DNA of 52,563 bases from an uncultured Bacilli bacterium (GTDB lineage: Bacteria; Bacillota_I; Bacilli_A; RF39; UBA660): assembly GCA_934098515.1 (NCBI GenBank), contig CAKOOK010000008.1, positions 1-52,563 on the forward strand, in the 5' to 3' direction. Under the pieces are notes generated by a model. That model saw nothing but the letters and a program-made list of their open reading frames with translations, had not been told where the DNA came from and did no database searches. Shown piece by piece: positions 15,905 through 24,692 of the stretch. Position numbers and translations under genes: made by a program. Every line of letters starts with the position of its first letter. Within the stretch, counting starts at the first letter, position 1.

Positions 15905-16933
15905 TTGAAAACAATTGATACAAAAGAAAAGAGTAAAGCTTTAGAACAAGTAATGGCTGATATTGAAAAACAATTTGGTAAAGGTGCTATTATGAAACTT
16001 GGAAGTAGTGAACATATGAATATTGATGTTACATCAACGGGTTCACTTACTTTAGATATAGCTTTAGGGGTTGGAGGATATCCAAAAGGAAGAATAATTG
16101 AAATTTATGGACCTGAGTCTAGTGGTAAAACTACTATAGCACTTCATGCAATTGCTGAAGTACAAAAAACTGGTGGTACTGCGGCATTCATAGATGCAGA
16201 GCATGCACTTGATCCAGTTTATGCTAAGAAGTTAGGTGTTAATATAGATGAATTATTATTAAGTCAACCAGATACTGGAGAACAAGCATTAGAGATTTGC
16301 GATGCTTTAGTTAAGAGTGAAGCAGTTAACATTGTTGTAATTGATTCAGTAGCGGCTTTAGTTCCTCAAGCTGAAATTGAAGGTGAGATGGGTGATTCTC
16401 ATGTAGGTTTACAAGCTAGATTAATGAGTCAAGCTCTAAGAAAATTATCTGGTACTATTTCTAAAACTAAAACTACGGCAATTTTTATTAATCAGTTAAG
16501 AGAAAAAGTAGGGGTATTATTTGGTAATCCGGAAACTACTCCAGGCGGTAGAGCATTAAAGTTCTATTCAACAATTAGGCTTGATGTAAGACGTGGCGAG
16601 CAAATTAAAGCAGGTGATAGTGTTGCTGGTAATAAGACTAATATTAAAGTAGTAAAAAATAAGGTAGCACCACCATTTAAGAGTGCTACAGTTGATATTA
16701 TGTACGGCGAAGGCGTTAGTCATGTTGGTGAACTAGTAGATTTAGCTAGTCAAATTGGTATTATTGATAAAAGTGGTGCTTGGTTTAGTTATAAAGGTGA
16801 GAAGATTGGTCAAGGCAGAGAAAATGTTAAAATATTCTTAAAAGAAAATCCAGACTTGGCGATTGAAATAGAGAATCAAGTAAGAAAAGCAAATAATATT
16901 CCATTAATACCTGTAGAAAAAAAAGAAAAATAG
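15905..16933 (+). CDS. recA: Recombinase A
   Basis: This 342-residue protein forms filaments on single-stranded DNA, promotes strand exchange and triggers SOS repressor cleavage. Walker A is GPESSGKTT, the Walker B strand is VVIDSVAALVP, loop L1 is EGEMGDSHVG and L2 covers NQLREKVGVLFGNPETTPGG. Translation starts at TTG (15905), six bases after AGGTGA; no ATG is nearby. The C-terminal tail is short and ends in a Lys/Glu run, less acidic than that of E. coli RecA. A terminator follows. Confidence 0.96.
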   Translation: MKTIDTKEKSKALEQVMADIEKQFGKGAIMKLGSSEHMNIDVTSTGSLTLDIALGVGGYPKGRIIEIYGPESSGKTTIALHAIAEVQKTGGTAAFIDAEHALDPVYAKKLGVNIDELLLSQPDTGEQALEICDALVKSEAVNIVVIDSVAALVPQAEIEGEMGDSHVGLQARLMSQALRKLSGTISKTKTTAIFINQLREKVGVLFGNPETTPGGRALKFYSTIRLDVRRGEQIKAGDSVAGNKTNIKVVKNKVAPPFKSATVDIMYGEGVSHVGELVDLASQIGIIDKSGAWFSYKGEKIGQGRENVKIFLKENPDLAIEIENQVRKANNIPLIPVEKKEK

Positions 16934-16977
16934 ACTTAAATGAAAATTTTTACAAGAATTTGTCATAAATCTTTATG

Positions 16978-17005
16978 AGACATATTAAAAAATATGTCTT
17001 TTTTT
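16978..17005 (+). terminator. recA terminator
   Basis: AGACATATT (16978-16986) pairs with AATATGTCT (16991-16999) around a loop of four A, followed by a T-run. Confidence 0.9.
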
Positions 17006-17036
17006 GATATACTATTGTCAAGGTAAGGTGATAAAA

Positions 17037-18749
17037 ATGAAGAAAGTATTATTATTTTTATTTTTGTCATGCCTATCTTTAGAGGTTTTTGCTGACACTG
17101 GATATGTAAAGAGTCAAGTTACGATGAGAGATAAACCTTCTACAGATAGCTCAGTAAAAAAGATTATGGAAATACCAAAGGGGGCTGAATTTGAAATCAT
17201 TAATCAAGACACCCCAGCTGGTAACGGTTGTGGAAAACCATGGTTCTATATTTATTATAGTAGTGAATATGGTTATGTGTGTTCATCACTGGTTGGAGTA
17301 GTTGGTGAGCAAAGTACATCTTATGAAAGACCTTGGAATTCCCCAGCAAAAGCAATTACTGGTGGAGCACTATTTATCAGTGGTGGTTATATTTCTAAGG
17401 GCCAGCATACTTCCTATTTAAAAAAATATAATGTTAATCCATCTGCATACTATCCGCAGTTTAATCATGAGTATATGGCTAATTTAAGAGCACCATCAAG
17501 TGAAGCATCTAGTACATATAATTCTTTAAGTAAAAATAATAAATTAAATGAAGCATATGATTTTGTAATACCTTATTTTGATAACATGCCAGAAACTACT
17601 TATGATAGCAAATTTAAAGATATTGAATTAAAAAGAATAGATGAAGCTAGTGATGAAAAGTTTGAAGAAATGATTAAAGAATTTCCCGAAAGTTACAAAC
17701 CATACTTAAGATATCTTCATAGTATTCATGCTAACTGGACATTTACACCACTTAATGCTAAGTATGATTTTTATGCTGGTGTTGCAGTTGAAAATAACGT
17801 TAGTAGCATTGAAGTAAGTAGCGGCCACTGTGCTAGTCCAACACAAATTACAGAAAAGGGCTGGTGTATTGCAACAAGAGAAGCAGTAGCGTTCTTTATG
17901 GATCCAAGAAACTTTTTAAACGAAAGATACGTTTTTATGTTTGAAAACTTAGGCTTTAAAGAAGTAGACGAAAGTTTAATTAAGGGTGTATTATCTGGAA
18001 CATTTATGGATAATATAGAACCAATTAGTAATAAAACTTACTCTTTATTGTTTCTAGAAGCCGGTAGGTATGCTAAAGTATCAGCTTTATACTTAGCTAG
18101 TTTATCTAGACAGGAAGCAGGTGCTAAACTATCTAATACTACTAATGGTGCCGAGTTTACATATGAGGGATATACTTATTCTGGTTTATATAATTTTTAT
18201 AATATTGGAGCAAGTAGTAGTGAATCTAATCCGGCTTTAGCAGGCTTAGTATTTGCAAATGGTGGTAAAGGTAAAAATAATGGTGGAGCATCAACACCAG
18301 TAGAGCCTAAACCAGAAGAAGGTAAAACTGAAGAAGTAAAAATAGATTTCATAAGTTTATTAGGACTAAGTAAAAATGGTGATTATTATAGTGGAAATGA
18401 ACCAGGAACAAAGGTAAGTACAATTACAAGTAAAGCAACCGGAAATGCTAAGATAACAGTAAAAAAAGCTAATGGTGAAGAAGTACTAGGAAGTAGTTTA
18501 CTTGGAACTGGAATGAAAATCGAATGCATTAATGGTAATCAAAATGAAATTTATGAGTATGTTTTAATGGGAGACACTAATGGCGATGGACTAATAAATT
18601 CTGCAGACCTATTAAAGGTTCGCCAGCATTTACTTGAAACTAACAGACTAAGCGGTTCATATTTAAAGGCAGCCCTAATGGCTGGTGGAGTAAATGTTAA
18701 CTCAGCAGATTTGCTTAAATTAAGACAATACTTAATTAATCAAGGATAA
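17037..18749 (+). CDS. Secreted glucosaminidase with SH3-like domain and C-terminal dockerin-like repeats
   Basis: The chosen ATG (17037, after AAGGTAAGGTGAT) gives a 570-residue protein with a clear signal peptide (KKVLLFLFLSCLSLEVFA, cleavage before DTG). An SH3b-like domain follows (VKSQVTMRDKPSTDSS, about 20-80). The central part (about 210-395) resembles endo-beta-N-acetylglucosaminidases of the LytD/FlgJ group (WCIATREAVAFFMDPRNFLNE, ALYLASLSRQE). The end carries GDTNGDGLINSADLLKVRQHL and a second, degenerate repeat NVNSADLLKLRQYL, the duplicated calcium-binding pattern of type I dockerins. It probably cuts peptidoglycan at the surface. The next gene starts 11 bp after the stop. Confidence 0.75.
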   Translation: MKKVLLFLFLSCLSLEVFADTGYVKSQVTMRDKPSTDSSVKKIMEIPKGAEFEIINQDTPAGNGCGKPWFYIYYSSEYGYVCSSLVGVVGEQSTSYERPWNSPAKAITGGALFISGGYISKGQHTSYLKKYNVNPSAYYPQFNHEYMANLRAPSSEASSTYNSLSKNNKLNEAYDFVIPYFDNMPETTYDSKFKDIELKRIDEASDEKFEEMIKEFPESYKPYLRYLHSIHANWTFTPLNAKYDFYAGVAVENNVSSIEVSSGHCASPTQITEKGWCIATREAVAFFMDPRNFLNERYVFMFENLGFKEVDESLIKGVLSGTFMDNIEPISNKTYSLLFLEAGRYAKVSALYLASLSRQEAGAKLSNTTNGAEFTYEGYTYSGLYNFYNIGASSSESNPALAGLVFANGGKGKNNGGASTPVEPKPEEGKTEEVKIDFISLLGLSKNGDYYSGNEPGTKVSTITSKATGNAKITVKKANGEEVLGSSLLGTGMKIECINGNQNEIYEYVLMGDTNGDGLINSADLLKVRQHLLETNRLSGSYLKAALMAGGVNVNSADLLKLRQYLINQG

Positions 18750-18760
18750 AAGGAGGCTAT

Positions 18761-20014
18761 ATGAAGAAGTTTTTATTATTTATTTCATGTTTATGTTTTA
18801 ATATAGGAATAGTTTATGCAGCACCTAGTGCTAGTATTTCCGTAAATAAAAGTAGTGTTGAAAATGGTGGCTCAGTAAGTGCAACTGTTACAGTAAAAAG
18901 TACAGCAGCTTGGAATATAAGAATTGCATCTAGTGGAGCTACTAGTGGATGCACACAGAAGTTTGCAGATGCAACAAGTAATGGTCAGAATACAACTAAG
19001 TCTTTTACAGTAACTTGTAGGGCAACTAGTTTAGGGACAATTAACTTTACAATGACTGGTGATATTACTGATGCTAGTGGTAATAATATTTCAGTAAGCG
19101 GTTCTAGAAATGTTAGCGTTGTAAAACCTAGAGAAAAATCTAGTAACAATTATTTAAAGAGCCTAGAAGTTGAAGGTTATGAAATAAGCCCAGCATTCGA
19201 TAAAAAAACTAGTGAGTATTCTGTAAATGTTCCTTCAACAGTTAGTAAGATTAATATTAAAGCAAGCAAGGAAGACTCTTACTCATCAATTAGTGGTACC
19301 GGTGAAAAAGAAGTTAGTGAAGGACTTAATACTTTTGATATAACCGTAATAAGTGAAACTGGTGTATCAAATATATATTCTTTAAAAGTTAACGTTTTAG
19401 ATCAAAACCCAATTGAAGTTACAGTAAACAATATAAAATATACAGTAGTTAAAGAAAGCAAAAACTTAACCAAGCCAGAACTATTTGAAGAAACAACAAT
19501 AAAAATTAGCGAGTTTGATATACCAGCATTTAAAAATGAGACTACTGGCTATACACTTGTTGGCCTAAAAGACGAAAGTGGAAACATTAGCTTATTTATA
19601 TATGATGACGGTAAGTATCAAAGCTATGATGAATATTTAACTAAGAGACTTACCCTAGTATTCAAGACTCCTAGCAAAAGACTAAATAATTTTACTTCTA
19701 AAACAATCACTCTAAACGAAAAAGAAATTAGTGCATTTACCGATGGAAAAATCACTTTAGTTTATGCAGTAAATTTAGAAGACGGAAAAGAAGCTTACTA
19801 TAAATATGATGGCGAAGTAATGCAGAAGTTTGACATAGATGAGTATAATAAAGAACAAAAAGATAAAGATTTAAAAGAAGGAATTATATATGGTCTTGCG
19901 GCTTTATCTTTAGGATTATTTCTAATAATAATATTGATACTTGTTAAAAATAAGAAAAAACTTGTAGCACTTAGTGAAAAGTTTAAAGATAACGATATTG
20001 ATAATGACAAATAG
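18761..20014 (+). CDS. Membrane-anchored extracellular protein with cadherin-like beta-sandwich domain
   Basis: This 417-residue protein starts with a signal peptide (FLLFISCLCFNIGIVYA) and has an Ig-like first domain (about 22-120). A cadherin-like beta-sandwich (PF12733 type) follows at about 131-213: NYLKSLEVEGYEISPAFDKKT, YSVNVPS, GLNTFDITVISE. After a mixed region comes one membrane helix (about 374-394) and a short basic tail inside the cell. GGAGG lies upstream of the ATG. It is co-transcribed with the glucosaminidase and could hold or position it at the membrane; whether the first domain binds dockerin is unknown. Confidence 0.6.
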   Translation: MKKFLLFISCLCFNIGIVYAAPSASISVNKSSVENGGSVSATVTVKSTAAWNIRIASSGATSGCTQKFADATSNGQNTTKSFTVTCRATSLGTINFTMTGDITDASGNNISVSGSRNVSVVKPREKSSNNYLKSLEVEGYEISPAFDKKTSEYSVNVPSTVSKINIKASKEDSYSSISGTGEKEVSEGLNTFDITVISETGVSNIYSLKVNVLDQNPIEVTVNNIKYTVVKESKNLTKPELFEETTIKISEFDIPAFKNETTGYTLVGLKDESGNISLFIYDDGKYQSYDEYLTKRLTLVFKTPSKRLNNFTSKTITLNEKEISAFTDGKITLVYAVNLEDGKEAYYKYDGEVMQKFDIDEYNKEQKDKDLKEGIIYGLAALSLGLFLIIILILVKNKKKLVALSEKFKDNDIDNDK

Positions 20015-20037
20015 CCTTTATTTAAAGGCTTTTTTTT
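20013..20037 (+). terminator. Rho-independent terminator
   Basis: AGCCTTTA (20013-20020) pairs with TAAAGGCT (20023-20030), followed by a run of T. Confidence 0.9.
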
Positions 20038-20063
20038 AGTATAATAATCATTGGGTGATAGAT

Positions 20064-21371
20064 ATGTTTGAATATATGGGAGACCGTATTAGTAATGCAA
20101 TTAAGAATATAAAAGGAATGGGTAGAATTACTGAAGCAAATATTGGTGATGCTATTCGTGAAATAAAAATGGCCCTATTAGAGGCTGATGTTAACTATGA
20201 AGTTGTTAAAGAGTTTACTAGTAACGTTAAAGAGAAAGCATTAGGCTTAGACGTTAATAAGAGTTTAAAACCTGATGAAGTTTTTATTAAGTTAGTTAAG
20301 GACGAACTAGTTAGTTTATTAGGTTCTGATTATGTACCACTTGTTACTGATAAAAAGTTTGTTTGTATTATGCTTGTTGGTTTACAAGGTTCTGGTAAGA
20401 CAACGACTTGTGGTAAGATCGCTAATTTAGTGCGTAAGAAAAATAGTAAGAATCCATTACTTGTTGCTTGTGATGTTTATAGACCAGCCGCTATTGATCA
20501 GTTATGTGAAGTAGGAAAGAGTTTAGGCATTCCTGTATTTACTAAGGGTAAGGAAGACCCAAGAGTTATTGTAAAAGAAGCATTAGAGTATGCTAAGACT
20601 AATAATAATGATTATGTTATTATCGATACTGCTGGTAGATTACATGTTGATGAAGAACTAATGAATGAACTCAAAGATATCAATGAGATTGTTAAACCTG
20701 ATGAAATTATCCTAGTAATTGATGCGATGATGGGACAAGATGCAATAAATGTTATTCGTGGATTTAATGATAAACTTCCACTTACGGGTGCTATCTTAAC
20801 TAAGATGGATGGTGATACTAAAGGTGGCGTTGCACTATCTGTAAGACATTTAACAAATATACCAATAAAGTTTGTTGGTGACAGTGAAAAGCTAGATGGA
20901 TTAAGTCCTTTTTATCCAGAGAGAATGGCAGAACGTATTTTAGATATGGGAGATATTTTATCTATTGCTGAGAAAGCTGAAAGTGTTATTGATGAAGACG
21001 AAGCTAAAGATTTGACGCGTAAGATGAAGAAAGGGTCTTATGATTTAGAAGATTTTCTTACTAATATGAAACAAATTAGAAAGTTAGGACCACTTGAAAA
21101 TATCTTAAAGATGCTTCCTGGTGCAAGAAATATGGGACTTAATAATATAAATATTGACCCAAAAGATATGGCTCATGTTGAAGCAATAGTTTTATCTATG
21201 ACACCTTATGAAAGAAGACATCCAGAAGTATTAAAAGCTAGTCGTAAGATTAGAATAGCAAAAGGTTCTGGAAGAAGTGTTGAAGAAGTAAATCGTCTTT
21301 TAAAGCAATTTGAGATGATGAAAGACATGATGAAGAAGATGAGTAGTGGAAATTTTAAGATGCCTTTTTAG
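20064..21371 (+). CDS. ffh: Signal recognition particle GTPase
   Basis: This 435-residue Ffh/SRP54 binds 4.5S/scRNA and signal sequences on ribosomes and docks with FtsY. The N domain is followed by the G domain with GLQGSGKTTTCGKIA, DTAGR, TKMDG and GGVALS; the M domain (from about residue 310) is Met-rich and ends in MMKKMSSG. I chose the ATG at 20064 behind GGGTGA; a GTG three codons earlier overlaps that site. The usual neighbours ylxM and rpsP are absent. Confidence 0.94.
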   Translation: MFEYMGDRISNAIKNIKGMGRITEANIGDAIREIKMALLEADVNYEVVKEFTSNVKEKALGLDVNKSLKPDEVFIKLVKDELVSLLGSDYVPLVTDKKFVCIMLVGLQGSGKTTTCGKIANLVRKKNSKNPLLVACDVYRPAAIDQLCEVGKSLGIPVFTKGKEDPRVIVKEALEYAKTNNNDYVIIDTAGRLHVDEELMNELKDINEIVKPDEIILVIDAMMGQDAINVIRGFNDKLPLTGAILTKMDGDTKGGVALSVRHLTNIPIKFVGDSEKLDGLSPFYPERMAERILDMGDILSIAEKAESVIDEDEAKDLTRKMKKGSYDLEDFLTNMKQIRKLGPLENILKMLPGARNMGLNNINIDPKDMAHVEAIVLSMTPYERRHPEVLKASRKIRIAKGSGRSVEEVNRLLKQFEMMKDMMKKMSSGNFKMPF

Positions 21372-21380
21372 GTGTCTTTT

Positions 21381-21458
21381 TTACAAAAGTGTGAATATTT
21401 AAGTAAAAAATCTTACAAAAGTGTGATAAAAATGCTAAAAAAGTCTGCAAAAGTGTGA
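21381..21458 (+). repeat. Three direct repeats at an exact 32-bp period
   Basis: TTACAAAAGTGTGA occurs at 21381-21394 and 21413-21426, and CTGCAAAAGTGTGA at 21445-21458. The 32-bp spacing is about three helical turns. They fill the gap between ffh and the MazG-like gene and may be operator sites; no clear TATAAT is present between them. Confidence 0.65.
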
Positions 21459-21480
21459 TCAAAGCAAAAAAGGAGAAAAT

Positions 21481-21810
21481 ATGGAAGAAAGAGTATTTAA
21501 TAAATTAGTTAGGGATAAGATTCCCGAGAAGATAAAAAATAATGGCGAAGTTCCTTATACAAGAGTACTAAGTGATGAAGAATTTAGAATAGAACTTGAA
21601 AAGAAATTACTAGAAGAATGCAATGAAGTATTAAAAGCAGTAAGTCTAGATGAGAGAGTAGAAGAACTGGCAGACGTGCTTGAAGTATTATGCACAATAG
21701 GAGCTCTTGAAGGTAAAGACTTAGATAGTATAATTTCCGTTATGAAAAGCAAGCGTGAAAAAAGAGGCGGGTTTAGTCAAAAAATATTTTTGGAGAAGAC
21801 AGCAAAATAA
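21481..21810 (+). CDS. MazG-like/phosphoribosyl-ATP-pyrophosphatase-like NTP pyrophosphohydrolase
   Basis: This 109-residue all-alpha protein has the family metal motif EExxE...ExxD (LLEECNEVLKAV, then VEELADVLEVL) after a KLVRDKIPEKI N-terminus that is typical of the short house-cleaning members. Such enzymes hydrolyse non-canonical or excess nucleoside triphosphates to monophosphates; the substrate is not predictable. AAAGGAG lies directly upstream. The upstream direct repeats suggest specific control. Confidence 0.7.
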   Translation: MEERVFNKLVRDKIPEKIKNNGEVPYTRVLSDEEFRIELEKKLLEECNEVLKAVSLDERVEELADVLEVLCTIGALEGKDLDSIISVMKSKREKRGGFSQKIFLEKTAK

Positions 21811-21816
21811 TTTCAC

Positions 21817-21845
21817 TTGATTTTAAATCTATTAAGTGTTAAAAT
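21817..21845 (+). promoter_or_regulatory. Promoter of the serS T-box leader
   Basis: TTGATT (21817-21822), a 17-bp spacer and TAAAAT (21840-21845). Confidence 0.6.
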
Positions 21846-21851
21846 CTTTTT

Positions 21852-22045
21852 ATAAAGCGAAGATATAGGACTATAGTTAAAGATAATTTTAAGAGAGTTA
21901 GTGGCTGGTGAGAACTAATAAGGACTTTAACGAATCTACCTATTAGTGATGTTAATAGCATCCGGCATTGCCGTTATATGAATTAAGTTAAATTGAGGAT
22001 GGTACCGCATTTATATGCTCCTTATGTGCCATTCTTTTTTTTGTT
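21852..22045 (+). promoter_or_regulatory. T-box riboswitch, serine
   Basis: A Stem I region with AGAGAG and GCTGGTGAGAA, a likely specifier loop GAATCTACC with the Ser codon TCT at 21935-21937, and the T-box core ATGGTACCGCA around 21999-22009. The antiterminator/terminator switch ends in a run of T near 22033-22042. Uncharged tRNA-Ser would allow read-through into serS. Confidence 0.9.
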
Positions 22046-22063
22046 AAGAAAAGAGAGGGTTTT

Positions 22064-22135
22064 ATGAATAAACGATCGCAAAAAATAAAATTGTTTAATA
22101 ATTTATTTAAAAGAAAGGTTGATGATATAAAATGA
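22064..22135 (+). CDS. Short upstream ORF coupled to serS (23 residues)
   Basis: ATG at 22064 follows GAGAGGG, and the frame (MNKRSQKIKLFNNLFKRK...) ends in a TGA that overlaps the serS ATG (ATGA). The peptide is very basic and has no known relatives that I recognise. It may act through translational coupling, because the serS start has only a distant AAAGG. It could also be chance. Confidence 0.4.
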   Translation: MNKRSQKIKLFNNLFKRKVDDIK

Positions 22136-23418
22136 TAGATATTAAACTTATTAGAGAAAATAGAGAATTGGTTAAAGAAAATATTAAGAAGAAATTTCAG
22201 GACGAGAAATTACCTTTAGTCGATGAAATTTACGAGTTAGATGAAGCAGTAAGAGATGCCAAGGTTAAAGGTGATAATTTGCGAGCAGAGAAAAATAAGT
22301 TATCTGGCGAAATTGGTAAGTTAATGCGTGATGGTAAAAAAGCAGAAGCCGAAGATATTAAGAAGAAAATAGCTGATATGGATGCCCAAATTAAGATATT
22401 AGAAGTTTCTTTTGAGAAGAAGAACGCATTAATTAAAGAAAAAATGATGGTAATACCTAACATTATAGATGAAAGCGTTCCAATAGGAAAAGACGACAGT
22501 GAGAATGTTGAGGTAGAAAGATTTGGTGAGGCTTATAAGCCAAACTATGAGATACCATATCATGCTGATATAATCGCAATGTATAATGGACTAGATAAAG
22601 ATTCTGCTGGTAGAACTAGTGGTGAAGGATTCTACTATCTACTAGGTGATATTGCAAGACTTCATGAAGCAATGATTTCTTACGCTAGAGATTATATGAT
22701 CGATAAAGGATTTACTTATGCAATTCCACCATTTATGATTCATGCTAGTGTTGTTACAGGTGTTATGTCATTCCCTGAGATGGAAGCAATGATGTATAAA
22801 ATTGAGGGCGAAGATTTATACTTAATTGGTACTAGTGAGCACTCAATGATAGGTAGATTTCAAGGTCAACTTATTGATAAAAAGGCCTTACCTATTAAGA
22901 TGACTAGTTATTCACCTTGTTTTAGAAAAGAAGGAGGATCTCATGGCTTAGAAGAACGTGGCTTATATAGAGTTCATCAATTTGAAAAAGAAGAGATGAT
23001 TGTTCTTTGTGAACCAGAAGAATCAATGAAATTCTATAATGAAATGTGGAAATATACTGTAGAAGTCTTTAGAAATATGAACGTACCAGTTAGACAACTA
23101 GAATGTTGTAGTGGTGATCTAGCAGATCTAAAGGTAAAGAGCTGTGATATTGAAGCTTGGAGTCCTAGACAAGAAAAGTATTTTGAGGTTGGATCATGCT
23201 CTAATTTAGGTGATGCACAAGCAAGAAGATTAGGTATCAGAGTAAAGGATGAAAACGGTAACTATTTCTTGCACACTTTAAATAATACAGTTGTTGCTAG
23301 TCCTAGAGGATTAATTGCAGTACTTGAGAATAACTATAATGAAGATGGAACGCTTACTATTCCAGAGGTATTAAGACCATACATGGGTGGTAAGGATAAA
23401 CTTGTCCCTGTTAAATAA
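22132..23418 (+). CDS. serS: Seryl-tRNA synthetase
   Basis: This 428-residue class II synthetase charges tRNA-Ser. The N-terminal helical arm (about 30-105) binds the long variable arm. Motif 2 is in CFRKEGGSHG followed by YRVHQFEKEE, and motif 3 in GLIAVLENNYNEDG; TSEHS and EVGSCSNLGDAQARRLGIR are also typical. It is controlled by the T-box leader and possibly by the short upstream ORF. No strong terminator is seen after the stop. Confidence 0.95.
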   Translation: MIDIKLIRENRELVKENIKKKFQDEKLPLVDEIYELDEAVRDAKVKGDNLRAEKNKLSGEIGKLMRDGKKAEAEDIKKKIADMDAQIKILEVSFEKKNALIKEKMMVIPNIIDESVPIGKDDSENVEVERFGEAYKPNYEIPYHADIIAMYNGLDKDSAGRTSGEGFYYLLGDIARLHEAMISYARDYMIDKGFTYAIPPFMIHASVVTGVMSFPEMEAMMYKIEGEDLYLIGTSEHSMIGRFQGQLIDKKALPIKMTSYSPCFRKEGGSHGLEERGLYRVHQFEKEEMIVLCEPEESMKFYNEMWKYTVEVFRNMNVPVRQLECCSGDLADLKVKSCDIEAWSPRQEKYFEVGSCSNLGDAQARRLGIRVKDENGNYFLHTLNNTVVASPRGLIAVLENNYNEDGTLTIPEVLRPYMGGKDKLVPVK

Positions 23419-23456
23419 AAAAACATGTTTAATCTGCCAAATTTTAGTTGATTCAC

Positions 23457-23550
23457 TTGACGATTTACCCCTATATCTGCTATAATTAAAGTCCAATAAA
23501 AAGGTACAAAAGTACCTAAATTTGACAAAAAGCCCTAAATATGCTATAAT
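23457..23550 (+). promoter_or_regulatory. Two tandem promoters with an inverted repeat between them
   Basis: P1 is TTGACG (23457-23462), 18 bp, TATAAT (23481-23486). P2 is TTGACA (23522-23527), 17 bp, TATAAT (23545-23550). The two share further bases (CTATAATTAA and the region before it). Between them AGGTAC-AAAA-GTACCT (23502-23517) is a perfect 16-bp inverted repeat that may bind a regulator. Confidence 0.75.
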
Positions 23551-23586
23551 TAAGCTGTATTTAAGGGTAATTAGGGGGTATTAAAT

Positions 23587-24006
23587 ATGAAAGGATTTAT
23601 TTTAGACTATATTAACGAGAATGAATATCGTAAGTTAGAAAGAGCATTAAAGAAATATAATATGCTTGCATTTAAAAAACTAAATTTTGAATATTATCCA
23701 TCATTAAGAAATGGAGAGTTCATTGGTGAATTAGTATCAAAAAATCAAAAAGCTGGTACTAAGACTTACGAATTAAAGCTACCAAGTGACCATATGTTTA
23801 GTCAAGTACATGGTGATATTAAATTACATTATATAGTTTATGACAAAGAGAAGGTTGTAATGTTAGATACTATTACACCATCCGATATTCTTTTAGAAGG
23901 TCATATGGCAGAACTTACAACATATAAAGGTGTTATGATTAGTAAAAATAATGCTGAAAAAGATATGTTTAAAATTGATTTATTAAATATGTTACAAAAT
24001 AAATAA
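23587..24006 (+). CDS. Conserved-looking hypothetical protein (139 residues)
   Basis: I do not recognise this protein. It is soluble, mixed alpha/beta, with KLERALKKYNMLAFKKLNFEYYPS near the start and KLPSDHMFSQVHGDIKLHYIVYDKEKVVMLDTITPS in the middle, rich in charged residues and without signal peptide or Cys pairs. A strong AGGGGG site precedes the ATG. Two near-consensus promoters suggest high expression. It ends in a terminator shared with the convergent DUF1003 gene. Confidence 0.6.
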   Translation: MKGFILDYINENEYRKLERALKKYNMLAFKKLNFEYYPSLRNGEFIGELVSKNQKAGTKTYELKLPSDHMFSQVHGDIKLHYIVYDKEKVVMLDTITPSDILLEGHMAELTTYKGVMISKNNAEKDMFKIDLLNMLQNK

Positions 24007-24029
24007 GCTTCGTATGAGGCTTATTTTTC
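24002..24029. terminator. Convergent terminator
   Basis: AATAAGC (24002-24008) pairs with GCTTATT (24019-24025), with T on one side and A on the other, so it serves both neighbouring genes. Confidence 0.75.
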
Positions 24030-24527
24030 TTTTTCATCATTCATAAGTTTTAATATTTTATTTTGGTTAGCAAGTATCTTTTTCATTTCATTATGTAATT
24101 CTTCTAGAATTAATTCACTTTTTAGATCTGTTTTATAATCATTTGAACTTCTTAATCTATCTTTTTTTGCCTCTCTATTTTGACTCATCATAATAATTGG
24201 AGCCTGAAGGGCAGCAATACAAGATAAAAGCAAGTTAAGCAAAATAAACGGATAAGGATCTGCTTCTTCTAAAACATATATATTTAATATAATCCATGAT
24301 AACAAAAATATAATCATACCTATAATAAACGTCCAACTACCAGCAACTTCCGTCATTTTATCAGCAATCTTATCACCAGGTGTTCTATTATCGTCACTTT
24401 GCTTATCAACATCAACACTTATTGGTTCATCTAAAAGCATATTCATTAATTCTTCTTCATCTTTAGTGTCTAGTTCCTTTTTTAAAAGCATTTGTACAAT
24501 TTCTTTTTTAGTTTTCTTTGTTTCCAT
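24021..24527 (-). CDS. DUF1003 family membrane protein
   Basis: This 168-residue protein has a charged N-terminus, two membrane helices (about 66-84 and 93-112) and the DUF1003 core DPYPFILLNLLLSCIAALQAPIIMMSQNREAKKDR. A C-terminal helical segment follows. The family is widespread but of unknown function. The start at 24527 follows GGTGATAAG. It is convergent with the orphan gene at 23587. Confidence 0.8.
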   Translation of the reverse strand: METKKTKKEIVQMLLKKELDTKDEEELMNMLLDEPISVDVDKQSDDNRTPGDKIADKMTEVAGSWTFIIGMIIFLLSWIILNIYVLEEADPYPFILLNLLLSCIAALQAPIIMMSQNREAKKDRLRSSNDYKTDLKSELILEELHNEMKKILANQNKILKLMNDEKEK

Positions 24528-24692
24528 ATCTTATCACCAATAAAATTATAATATAAATATTGAAAAATATAAAGTTTTAATTATATAATACTTATAAAAA
24601 TATAACGCTTTGACTAAACCTATAATAACTTAATCAAACTTATTTTAATTACAATTAACTTGTGATAAAATAAAAAACAAAAGGAGAATGTT

